Shown: positions 1 to 10,500 of the stretch, piece by piece
Layout of the letters: each line of letters opens with the position of its first letter
How positions within the stretch are numbered: position 1 is the stretch's first letter
NCBI GenBank assembly: GCA_007449985.2
Contig: VIIQ02000593.1
Span: forward strand, 310,001 to 374,000
DNA length: 64,000 nucleotides
Reading direction: 5' to 3'
Source: Desmodesmus armatus
Lineage: Eukaryota > Chlorophyta > Chlorophyceae > Sphaeropleales > Scenedesmaceae
Translations under genes and position numbers: made by a program
Notes under the pieces: generated by a model
Database searches by the model: none
What the model saw: the letters and a program-made list of their open reading frames with translations, nothing else
Told to the model about the DNA's origin: nothing

Positions 1-3000
1 CAGTGTGCGACGTGTCCTGCAGGCAGCTGAGGGCGGCGGCTTGCCAGGCGGACCCAATGGTGCTGTGGAGAGGCTGGTGCAGGTGAGGACAGTGTTCTTT
101 CAGGTCACTGCGCTGAAGCTGCGCATCCACTCACTGCACGGTGGGACACATGGGTTGCGCTGCATCACGGCGCCCGTTCAACAGTAACTGTATTGCCATG
201 GTACTGGTGTCACACCACGCTTCGATAGCCTCCCCTACCCCAATGTAATGTAGGCTGGCTAATATGCATGGCTTGTCAACACCATGTGTGCACGCACCGA
301 CTGTCGCACATACAGGTGCCCAAGCCACTCGCGCCGCAGGAGCTGGAGCAGCTCAAGCAGGAGATTGCTGCAGAGCTGCACTCGCAGATGGCAGCTGACA
401 CAGGCAGCAAGCACCTGTCAGAGGAGCAGCTGGCACAGGTGGGTGGGTCGGTGGGGCCACAGCAGCAGCCTGGCAAAGCTGCAGCAGTGTTGGGCCTGCA
501 TGCATGTCATGCAGGTGCACTACATGACAACACAGCTGCCAGCAATTTGCTGAGCTCACCGCTTTATTGCCGCCCAGACAGTATACGAAGACTGCATACT
601 TGTTGAGCTGCTGGGTGTTGGATGATCAGGCCCTGTCACGGCGGCCATCTTGTCCTGCATATTCCTTTGGCTGTCCTGCCTGTATGTCACTGGCATGCCA
701 AGTCTCGGGTAGGCTTATCCCGGTCGCTGCATGTGCCCACTGTCTTGCAGATTGCTGCTGAGGTGGAGCGCCAGGCAGCAGCTGAGGCAGCACGGCTGGA
801 AGAGGCTGCGAGGGCTGCTGAGGCCGATGCAGCGCGGTACGAGTCAAAGCAGAAGCAGCTGCAGCAGAAGCTGGTGCAGGCAGCCGAGGAGCAGGAGCAG
901 ATGCAGCAGCAGAAGCAGGAACTGGCGGTAAGTTCTGTACTGATGTTCAAGCAAAATTCTTATGGCGTCGCATGCCAAGCGTTGAATTGAGTAGTGCTTC
1001 CCATGATGCAGGCGGTAGGCTGGCAATGAGCAAGTGCCACTTTGGCATGGCAGTTGTGTGTTGACACGTGACCTGCAAGCATCCATTGCTTGTGTGTGAT
1101 GGGAGACAAAGGGCGGGTGTGTTGCGCACTGCAGGCCCGTCTGCGTGCCATGGAAGGCAAGATCCTGAAGGGTGCTGCACGTGGCGGGCTGGTGGAGCTG
1201 ACCAAACTCAAGGAGCAGCAGCTGAAGCGGCGTGAGGAGGAGCTGCAACGCAGGTAGGCACAGTGCAGCACAACGCAGTGCAGCACAGCACGGTGCAGCA
1301 CAGCACAGCGCAGCGCAGCACCAGTGCAGCTACAGCGCAGTGTGTTTTAGGGTGGACTTCGTTCTTGGAGCCAACTGCTGCAATTGTACCCTGCAGCCTA
1401 TGGCTCTGAGTACATCCTGTTTTGGCCGCGCCGCACGCACGGGTTGCTTGAAGGGTTTATCAGACAACTTGCGAAGCAGGCCACTCGCCTCTCATCAGGA
1501 GCGGCCTGACAGCGTGGGTGATTGCGGACTGCTGCATGCTATGTGATGCCACAGGCGTGCTGAGGAGGCGGCTGCAGCTGCGGAGATATCGCGCATAGAA
1601 GATGAGGCCACAGCTGTCAACCACAAGTTCAGCAGCCTAGCGGAGGAGGCGGCGGAGAAGACGAAGAAACTCAGCAAGCTGTGGAAGAAGTATCAGGTGT
1701 GTTCACGCCCAGCTGGCAGCACACTGTGCATGAGGCCCATGCTGAAAGCCTAAACAGTGTACACGCATTACATTTCTGGAAGTCCAAGAGATGCAGACTG
1801 CCATGTGATGGCTACCTGAGCACATCCAAATCGGGCAAACGGGAGAAGAAGAAAAGTAGCAACACACGCCAGGCACCCAAACCATGTTGGACTGTCTTGT
1901 CAAGATGCATCTTGTATTTTGCTGGTGTGCATGGTGTGCTGCAGGAGGTTGATGGTGAGGTGCAGAGCCTGTACCGTGAGTTTCAGTCTGAAAAGGAGGA
2001 CCTGCTGGACTCCATCCGCCTGCTGGGTCACCATGTGCTGCTGAAAGATGCCATCATAGCAGCATTCATACCACAGGTGGGTGACACCAGGGTGATGTAC
2101 TGGCAGCACAGTGTGACATCAGGCTTGTTGCCGAGTAGGACGAAGCAGCCCTGCAGCAGTGTGCTTAGGTGTGCAGCGCCAGCTGACGGGCGCACGGACC
2201 AGCTGCAAGTTGAGCATGTGCACGAGGAAACAGACCACTTGTAGCCACACATATTCAATGTCCATGCCTGTGTTACACCACACAGCTGTTGTGGGCTGCC
2301 GTCTTGCAGGAAGAGGTGGACAAGGTGTTGCAGCGGGCGAACTGGGACGATGAGTCAGAGACGTGGGTGCTGCAGCGCATTGGCGACACGCACCCTGCTG
2401 CAGCGCTCTTCCCAGGCAGCAGCGACGTGGGCAGCAGCCACCAGCAGGCACCCTTTGGAGTCATGCCCAGCAGCAGCAGGCCGTATGCAGTGCGCAGCAC
2501 GCGTCGGCCGATGAGTGCATTCACCAAGCACGCACTAACGTCTGGGGACATGAACCCTCGGTTCAGGTGCGCATGCAGTCACTCTGAGGACACGTTGTGG
2601 TGCTGGTGCTGAGCGCAGCAATCATGCTGCGCTGCCCAGAGGTTGCGGTTTCTGTACATGCTGACGCTTTTCTGCGGCACAAGGTAACAGCCGTGCAGCA
2701 TCCAGCATTTGCGGTTGCCCACTGGCAGCAATTCACTACTGGGTTACCAACAGCTGGCCTCTCACACCGTACCCACTGAGTATTGGCAGCACTCAGGTTC
2801 AACACCCACGGCCTCTGCTGTGTGTATGTGTTCTCAGGAGCGACAAAATACTGGCACTGGAGCTGGACCTGCCTGAGCGGGTCACCTTTGACATGCTGCC
2901 GGATGGGCAAGGGCCCGACCCCAGGGTGCAAGCAGCCATCGACTCCGCCTTTTGGGAGGACGGTCACGTCTTGCTGCTTGGGCCGCCAGGCAGCCCACAG

Positions 3001-3120
3001 CAGCAGCTGCACCTTGTGGGGCAGGACATGAGTGGCTATGCACTATCACCCAAGCAGCAGCTGCAGCGGCCAGGCAGTGCAAGCAGGAGGCACACTGGGG
3101 CAGCAGCTGTGGTGTCGTAG
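1..3120 (+). CDS. Kinesin-II (KIF3/FLA-type) motor subunit, 3' part only
   Basis: Kinesin-II drives anterograde intraflagellar transport along flagellar microtubules. Only the stalk and tail are here; the motor domain lies left of the window. Exons that keep one frame are <1-82, 316-438, 751-927, 1135-1253, 1555-1696, 1945-2076, 2310-2566 and 2838-3120 (TAG). The first exon is the least certain. Residues such as EVERQAAAEAARLEEAARAA form a coiled coil. KTKKLSKLWKKYQ, EKEDLLDSIRLL and DAIIAAFIP match the neck-distal stalk of KIF3-type kinesins. The tail block NPRFRSDKILALELDLPERV followed by DPRVQAAIDSAFWEDG resembles the KIF3B/FLA8 side more than KIF3A, but I do not assign the subunit. It converges with cytochrome c. 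The family call is firm. Confidence 0.9.
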
Positions 3121-4276
3121 CAGGTCAATCGGGTGCTCTTGTTTGTTTGTCAGCTGATGAAGTCTAGCCTTAGCCGAGGTGTATTCATAGCGTGTGGCTG
3201 GCATCATCGACTGCACACCTGAGAGTTGTGCTGCTTGTGTACATGAATGCTGTGTGGGGCTGGTCAAGGCCTGCCTGTACCACAGCTATGCCATAACAAT
3301 TGGCTCTTTCTGGCTGGTTCGCATTTGTACAGTGTTGTTGCGAGGGTGGTCCAATTCTGCATGCAGATACATGCCATGCCAGATGCCGTAGGTGGCCACG
3401 ATGTATGCCTCATGCCTGAGTGGTACTTTGCGCAGCGTGTGCTGGGTGGGGTCTCAGGCCATTCATGCCTGCTTGGCCGAGCATGCCTGCGGTGTGTGGC
3501 TACCGTCAATGGAGCGGCTGGGTGCCTCACACTCCAGAGAACTTTGGGGTGCTAAATAGTGTGCTTCGCTGGATGCAAGAGCGCTCCTAGTGTTGTGCAC
3601 ACTCCATGTGATCTTGCGTCCATTGCACAAGCGTGTGCAGCGGCTGCCTGCACTGCACTGTGGCAGCTGAGACCCTCTAGCGCGGGGTGCAGTGACGCTT
3701 CCACCAGACCCAGCCATGTTGCACTACACCGATGGTTACACTCGGATCGCACGCTGCACTGCACATGCGACAACATTCCCTGAGAATTCAGCACGCACAT
3801 GCCGAGCACCCTCCCAAACACAACAGCCCATGCTGTGCATGGGACTGCGGCTGCGAAGCAAGCAACCCTCCCTGGCGCCGCTGGCAGGTGGTCCGGGGGC
3901 ACAATGCTGCACTGCTGTGCACAAGTCCTGCAAGGCCACCTGCAGCAGCTGCAGGCTGCCCATGCCAGTGCAGTTGCTGCAAGCCTCCAATCTTGTGGAG
4001 CTGTATTGCAGGCCAGCTGTGCCCCTCACACTGCTGCAGACTCGAGAGGAGCCTGAATAACCCTAACCAGCCAGTGGTGACGGAATCACTGCGGACGCAA
4101 CCCTCAAACAACCCTCATCCTGCTCAATGCCTCCACAGCACGATGTCAACAGCACGTTGCAGTGCTGTTGAGAACACACAGTGCTGCGCTGGCCGCTCCA
4201 GCCACACTCTTTGAGCCACACTGACCGCCCCCTGCTGCTGCCATGTGCAGCAGCTGGGGTTGCGAGCTGAAGCTGC
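3121..4276. other. Intergenic region between convergent genes
   Basis: This holds the 3' flanks of the kinesin gene (+) and cytochrome c (-). It has scattered GCA/TGC-rich sequence. Open frames are short and show no family motif or consistent splice pattern. I see no gene here. Confidence 0.6.
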
Positions 4277-5185
4277 TTACGCTGTTGCGCTCTTGAGGTA
4301 AGCAATGAGGCTGGCACGGTCCTCTGGCTTCTTCAGGCCAGCGAACACCATCTTGGTGCCGGGGATGTACCTGCAGCAGAAGCGGGCAGGACCACCTGTC
4401 AAAATGTGAAAATACACACTTGGCAAGGGGCAGGCGCCACGACGACATCTGCACCTGCAGCCTGACATGCATCATGGCACTGCCTGTTGGTTGGTCCTGT
4501 GCCCAACAGGGTCCTGCACACGGTGTTCTGTACAGCAAAACTATGCGGACTTGGCTGGTAGCAGGTTGAGATTTAGGGGAAGCTGGCTGCCTGACAGGAG
4601 CTCACTTCTTGGGGTTGAGCAGGTAGTCATACAGGGTCTCCTCCTTCCAGATCACGGCCTTCTCCTTGTTGGCCTTGGAGTAGGCGAAGCCAGCTGCCTG
4701 GCCTGACTGACGGCCGAAGATCCCACCCAGGTTGGGACCCTATGCACCACACCGAACGGCAGCACCACACAACCCTGGTGAGTAACCATGAAGCCTGTGC
4801 TTGTCCCTTGCCATGGATCTGATTACTGCTCAATGGGCCTTTGATAAGACGACTGCCGCCCGCATCTTCCTGCCCACATGCACTGCTGACCAGTGCAACA
4901 GTAACAGATCGTCATCAGGGTCATCTCTGCAGAAATTGGCCAGTTCTACCCTGACGGCAACTGCACAGTCCTCCAATTACCTGCTTGTGGCCACCTCCGG
5001 GCTCAGCAGTGTGGCACTGCGCACATTTCTGGAGAAAAACAGGAACAGCAGTGGGTGGGTGAACGCCCCGTGAACAAACCACCGGCTGCGGCGAGCATCC
5101 TGGCAACCACAGCTGCACTCACTGTCTTGAAAATCTTCTCTCCAACAGCAAGGTCTCCTGCAGGGGCGTCTGCGAATGAGGCCAT
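4277..5185 (-). CDS. CYC: Cytochrome c (mitochondrial electron carrier)
   Basis: Soluble haem protein of the intermembrane space that carries electrons from complex III to complex IV. Four exons on the minus strand, 5185-5123, 5028-4981, 4739-4606 and 4370-4277, join in frame to 112 residues, the normal plant/algal length. The start is the ATG at 5185 ([19 protein letters not shown]). Visible features are the haem motif CAQCH, the [10 protein letters not shown] segment, [16 protein letters not shown] with the axial Met ligand, and a C-terminal helix ending [10 protein letters not shown]. The N-terminal extension before GEKIF is typical of plant-type cytochrome c. Every junction was checked for phase, for example AAGAA joined to GTACATC gives KKYIP. 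No oddities seen. Confidence 0.97.
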
Positions 5186-5699
5186 GACTGGGGCTGGCTA
5201 GCGCAGTGCGATGTATGCTGGTGCTGAGGAAACGAAGGATACGTTTCAACACAATGACGCAGTCGCAACAGATCACCAATGGTCGTCGTTATCGCGATTA
5301 CATTTTGAACTCTGTGTATGCCAGTTGCATGACTGAAACTACTACCAGTTGACCCCTACAAGCCTGGTGTTGGCTTTATTATAGTTTTTCTCTGCTGACA
5401 AGCTGTGCCAACAGTGTCTGCGAAGTTGATACCACTCCCCCTTCTGGTCTGCTGTGCTTCTGGAGGCATGTCCCATCGATCAGCACAACATTCCCAACAC
5501 ACAGAAGCAGTCATAAGTATCATTGGTTTTGATAAGTGTCAGAAGGATTTAGTGACTTTGTTCCAACCCTGGACGATGCTCAGCTGTGAAGGAGACCTGC
5601 ACATCACCTTGCGCAAGTCACATGGTTACCGGTGCCCATAGGGAGAATCCTTCGGAGAGCCTGTGGCCCGAACAGAAGTGTGATAAAATGTGTGATATT

Positions 5700-5771
5700 C
5701 TGTGTGACTTTTTGTGTAATATCCTGTGTGACTTTTTGTGTAATATTCTGTGTGACTTTTTGAGTAATAAA
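5700..5771. repeat. 24-bp AT-rich tandem repeat, three copies
   Basis: A unit beginning CTGTGTGACTTTTTGTGTAA repeats with period 24 at 5700, 5724 and 5748. The third copy is slightly diverged, and degenerate GTGTGATA-type pieces flank the array. On the minus strand it reads as a run of ITQKVTQ-like residues, which is a consequence of the repeat. Confidence 0.85.
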
Positions 5772-6161
5772 ATGTGTAATGCCGTTTATTATGAAAAAGA
5801 GTGGCGACAGCTGTGGTCTTGGAGCACCTGACTGGTTGTATGATTGTATGTCAAGCTCGTTTGCAATTTCGGGCTGCAGCACGGTCGGAGCAGGCCGGAT
5901 GGCAGCACTGAGGCCGTAGCGTCGTGGACATCGAACTGCTACATGTACGCAAAGAAGGCACTGCAAATAGACAACGAAGACCAACACAAGACGTATCAGG
6001 GATGTAATTCGTTTTCTAGCGCAGACTGTAGCATGGCCGCGGGCAGGCCGCGTGGTGATGGCGATCTACTGGTTATGTCGACAAATTGAAGATCGTTTTC
6101 CACGTGTCCTTGCAAGAATCTACACTTTACTGCCTTATGTTGCATCAAAACATGAAGCTGC

Positions 6162-6708
6162 AAGGCAGGGGGGCTGTCTGCCCCCCTGGACCCCCGCCAC
6201 CAGTACTGTTGTGCTGCAAGAGAGACAGCAGCACCACACACTTACACTTGCTGGACCTGTAAGGCAGGGGGGCTGTCTGCCCCCCTGGACCCCCGCCAAC
6301 AGTACTGTTGTGCTAAAAGAGAGACAGCAGCACCACACACACACACACACACTTGCTGGACCTGTAAGGCAGGGGGGCTGTCTGCCCCCCTGGACCCCCG
6401 CCACCAGTACTGTTGTGCTGCAAGAGAGACAGCAACACCACACACATACACTTGCTGGACCTGTAAGGCAGGGGGGCTGTCTGCCCCCCTGGACCCCCGC
6501 CAACAGTACTGTTGTGCTGCAAGAGAGACAGCAGCACCACACACATACACTTGCTGGACCTGTAAGGCAGGGGGGCTGTCTGCCCCCCTGGACCCCCGCC
6601 AACAGTACTGTTGTGCTGCAAGAGAGACAGCAGCACCACACACATACACTTGCTGGACCTGTAAGGCAGGGGGGCTGTCTGCCCCCCTGGACCCCCGCCG
6701 GCATTGAC
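6162..6708. repeat. 99-bp tandem repeat with a G6/C6 hairpin in every unit
   Basis: Six units start at 6162, 6261, 6366, 6465, 6564 and 6663. Spacing is 99 bp except one of 105 bp, explained by extra CA dinucleotides. Each unit begins AAGGCAGGGGGGCTGTCTGC and contains a perfect 9-bp hairpin (CAGGGGGGC / GCCCCCCTG, loop TGTCT). It continues through GGACCCCCGCC, a GTACTGTTGTGC block, an AGAGAGACAGCA block and a CA-rich tail ending TTGCTGGACCTGT. The sixth unit is cut short after CCCCCGCC. Units differ at very few positions, so the array expanded recently or is homogenised. Confidence 0.95.
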
Positions 6709-6738
6709 TGTAGTGCAGCAACACTTCGAAGTGATCGC

Positions 6739-6980
6739 GGGGGGCAAGGGGGGCGGCTAGCCCCCCTGCCTTGCAGGACCAGCAAGTGCCTGAATGAATG
6801 TTGTGCAGCAAGACAGGCAGTAATCGCGGGGTCCAGGTCCAGCAAGTGTATGTGTATGGTGCTGCTGTCTCTCTTGCCAAGAGTGCAGCAGTGCAGCACA
6901 ACAGTACCGGTGGCGGGGGTCCAGGGGGGCAGACAGCCCCCCTGCCTTACAAGTCCAGCAAGTGTATGTGTGGACATAGG
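6739..6980. repeat. Inverted copies of the 99-bp unit
   Basis: Downstream of the direct array, two stretches carry the unit in reverse orientation: about 6739-6793 (GGGGGGCGGCTAGCCCCCCT then GGACCAGCAAGTG) and about 6835-6976 (GGTCCAGCAAGTGTATGTGT, later GGCGGGGGTCCAGGGGGGCA). Array plus inverted copies make a fold-back structure of roughly 0.8 kb. I see no transposase or open frame that belongs to it. Confidence 0.85.
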
Positions 6981-7197
6981 GAGTGCCAGCTGTGCTATGC
7001 ACCAAGCACATGACAAGAGCAGATGATGCATGCTGGCAGTTGACATAAAGTTACGTAGGGCCACGGAAACTGGGCTGCCTGCCCCTTACTTCGACGGGTA
7101 CGCGGACGGAAGGGAGCCCTGCTTTGCTGCAGGTCAAGGTAAATTGAAAAGAACACTCAACTCAACCAAGGTAAGTGAGAAATGCATGGAGACCATG

Positions 7198-7238
7198 TTT
7201 AGGTGGTCTCCCATGCAATTGATGGGAGACCACCTAAA
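7198..7238. repeat. Perfect palindrome, 16-bp arms and 9-nt loop
   Basis: TTTAGGTGGTCTCCCA at 7198-7213 is the exact reverse complement of 7223-7238, around the loop TGCAATTGA. It lies about 320 bp upstream of the first NIPA8-type gene. It could be a fold-back remnant or part of a transcribed hairpin; sequence alone does not tell. Confidence 0.9.
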
Positions 7239-7561
7239 CCACTGGCACTCGAAAACCGGACAGGTGCAGCACTGATGATCAGCAGGCTGACGGAAAACAT
7301 CACCATCACTTCACCACGTATTTTTGCAGCTTCAAGTTGTGATTGCTGCGATGTTTAGTCATCCACCATGTGCTTGACCCCAGCAGCTGCTCAACAGCAG
7401 CTGCATACCTCTTGTATGGCAGATACAACCTGAAGGTTCTCTCAATAAGTTGTCTACTGGCTGTTTAACAAATCAACGCATGTTGACAGCCCTGCAGCTG
7501 CAGCTCACACAACAGCACAGCACAAGTCAGTGCGCCACCCTCACAGAGCAACAGCTGGGTG

Positions 7562-10500
7562 ATGGGTGCAGGATGGCTGGCAGGGATCTGCATCAACCTG
7601 GTACGTGCAGCAGGTGCCAACCACACAGCCATAGGGGACCTGCACTGGTGCAATTCATGCACGTGCTGACCATTCACAACACGATCATGGCATCAGGTTG
7701 GCAGCATCATGATCAATCTTGGCACCAACGTGATGAAGATGGGGCACAACAAATTGGCTGCCATTGCCTGCACATCATCAAGTCCAAGGCCTGCCATTTA
7801 GTAAGTTGCCAGGCCTTCCACCTGTCGCAGCAGCAGTGCAGCAGCAGTTGATGCACATGCACCTGAAGCCAGCACAGTGCTTGTATGTGGCAGTCTCCTG
7901 CAACCTGCAGCATGCAGCACACAAGGCCGGGCAGCCCAGCATGATCATGGCCACCACACACACCCAACAAGAACGACATGGTGTGCTGTTGTTATTTGCA
8001 GCAAGCTGCGTGAGTGGCAGATTGGCGTCACCCTGTTTTCCCTGGGGAATGTGGCCAACTTCATTTCCTTTGGTGCGTGCATGCGCTGTTGGCAGGAAGC
8101 AGGTGCAGCAGCGCAGTCGCAACCGTTGTCAGCCCTCCTGCTGCTCCAGCACCCAATTCTTTGCGTAATCGCCAGCACTAGCGCCTGCTTGCTTCATTGC
8201 AGCTGCTCTGTCTCACACTTTGTCTGGTGCACATGCAGGCTATGCTGCACAGTCCCTATTGGCAGCAATCGGCTGTGTGCAGTTTGTGTCCAATGTTATG
8301 TTTGCATCCTGGGTGCTGAAGGAGCAGGTAAGGAGGGGGCAGACTCATCCCCTGAGAGCTGCAGGAAACATGTCCTGCAGTTGTGCTGGCACCAGCTGTG
8401 TGGCAGAGCCTGCTGGCAGGACTTGGCAAAGAGTCGCGCCAATCCCAGATAAGCAGCGGGCAGATGAGCTCAGGGACCCCTTGTTGCACATGTATATGTG
8501 CCTCTGCAGATGCATTCAAAGCTGTTGCCCCTGCCTTGATGGCAAACGCTGCAGGTTTCACGAGGTGTCCTGGTGGCCACTGCCGCCATTGTGGCAGGCT
8601 GTGTGCTGCTGGTGTCTGGCGGCAGCCATGTCAGTGAGACATACACATACAAGGAGCTGCTGCACCTCTACAGCAGGCCTGCATACATCAGCTACCTGTC
8701 CGTTGGTGGTGCAGCAGTCATCCTTGCATACGCTGCCTACTGGGTGGGCTCAAAGGCAGTCATGTAAGTAGGGCCAGCAGCCTTGGGCAATGCTGGCGCT
8801 TGAGGCTGGGCTAGCGCACGCTGTGCTGCACCTGACAGCACCAGCGGTTGCACTTGATGTGGGGGTGCAGGAGTCAGCAGAGAGCAGAGCATCCTGGACG
8901 GTGGCACCCTGTGACTGGGCCAGCACAGCATGCCAGTCAATCCACCCATATGGATGTCATGTGTCGTTGTGCGTGTGATGCTGTGCAGTGCCAAGGGCCC
9001 CGAAGCTGTGCCCGTTTGGACGGCAGCTCTGCCTGTGTTGTACAGTGTCTTCAGTGCCCTGATTGGCACGCAAAGCGTTTTGTTCAGCAAGACTCTGGCT
9101 GTGTTGTTGCGGTCAACCGCTCAGGGTGACAACCAAGTGAGCGGTGCACCCTGCAAGCCTGTGGGTGCAGTTGGGCACACCTGGAGATTGGCACTGGTGG
9201 CAGCCAGGCCAACAGCAGCAGCATCAGTGCTGTTGGCAGCAAATTGCTTGCCATGCCGCCGTGTGGAGGACTCTGATTGGCAGCACCAACAGCAGTGGTC
9301 TCTGCGCATGCATGCCTTGTGCCGCAGCAACGACACAGTTATCTGAAACAGGCAACAGCGCTAGGCAGCAGCTGTGTTGCATGAAGCTGACAAGGTGTGC
9401 CATGCTGTCTGCACTGTGCAGCTGACGAAGTGGTTTACCTGGTTTGTGCTGGTTGCTTTTATCACGTCAGCGGTGTTCTGGGTGACTCGCTTGAATAAGG
9501 TCAGCAGTGTGCAAGTTGCATCCAAGCCAGACTTGGCAGGACCAGCAGTCATTGCTGCCGGCGCGTAGCCGCAGCAGTTCTGCACATGCCAACACAACAG
9601 TGGCAGCATCATACCAGGCAAGCTGTGCATCGACAGCACAAGCGCATATCAGGCACTCGGTTGGGTCATTCACACGTCCTGGACATGTCCAGGAAGCGCT
9701 GTGCTTTGCGCGCTAACTGTGTGCTGTGCTGCGCAGGGGTTGCGGATGTTCCCAGCCCTCATCATTGTCCCATCCCTGCAAATCTGCTGGACACTGTTTA
9801 GCATTCTAAGTGGGATGCTGTACTTTGCTGAGTACGAGGGCATGCGCCCTGGACCAACAGCCATGTTTGTCATTGGTGTGGCGGTGAGTCGGTGCACCAG
9901 CGGCTGCCAATCACTAACATGGCCACTCCTCAACTGCTGGCCGCTGATGTCCTGCATGCATCATGAGGGCATCTTGGCAATGACATCTGCCCCAGGGTTT
10001 TGTGCAGGCAACAGAATGCCAACAACCTTGTTGTGGTGCTGCAGGTGGTGTTTCTGGGTGTGTTCCTGCTCACCCGTGCGTCACAGCCAAGCGCTGCAGC
10101 TGCTGGACATGCTGCAGAGTTGAAGGGGCTCGGCAGCAAAGCTCACACGGCCTGCGTTGACGGCGATGATGCTGCGACATCTCCATGCGCCGCAGCAACA
10201 GCAGACCCAGAAGAGGAGCGCAGGTGGCAGCTGTCAGCAGTGCGGTCAGCACAGTCAGGTGGGCAGCTGTGAAAGTTTATGTGAGGACAAGCCGGACTTG
10301 TCATAGCATGCATGTGTGCGCAGCAGTGCTGGCACACGGCTTTTTCAGGAGCTCCAACTACAGCTGCCAGAAGTGGTGTCCGTCATTACGGGACATTGCT
10401 AGTGCAACAACTATTGGCTGTTTGCTACTGCAGTGCCAAGCCCGCAAGAGCTAGCAGGCATCCTACGTGGCGCAGCACAGCTGCAGCCAGGGCGGCAGCA

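Larger units (their letters stand above)
5186..7561. other. Repeat-rich intergenic block
   Basis: About 2.4 kb between the 5' end of cytochrome c (-) and the first NIPA8-type gene (+). It must carry the upstream regions of both. It is partly AT-richer than its surroundings near 5690-5800, and it contains three structured repeats listed separately. Open frames across 6052-7064 on both strands come from a repeat whose period is divisible by three and are not genes. Confidence 0.7.

Noticed and set aside
844..1301. Minus-strand Leu/Cys-rich frames opposite the kinesin exons
   Set aside because: Antisense of CAG-rich coiled-coil coding sequence.
5604..5987. Minus-strand frame with ITQKVTQ-type repeats
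   Set aside because: Direct translation of the 24-bp AT-rich tandem repeat; no start context or splicing support.
6052..7064. Long open frames on both strands (over 300 codons each)
   Set aside because: They are produced by the 99-bp repeat, whose period is divisible by three and contains no stop; the residues are repeats on both strands with no family features.
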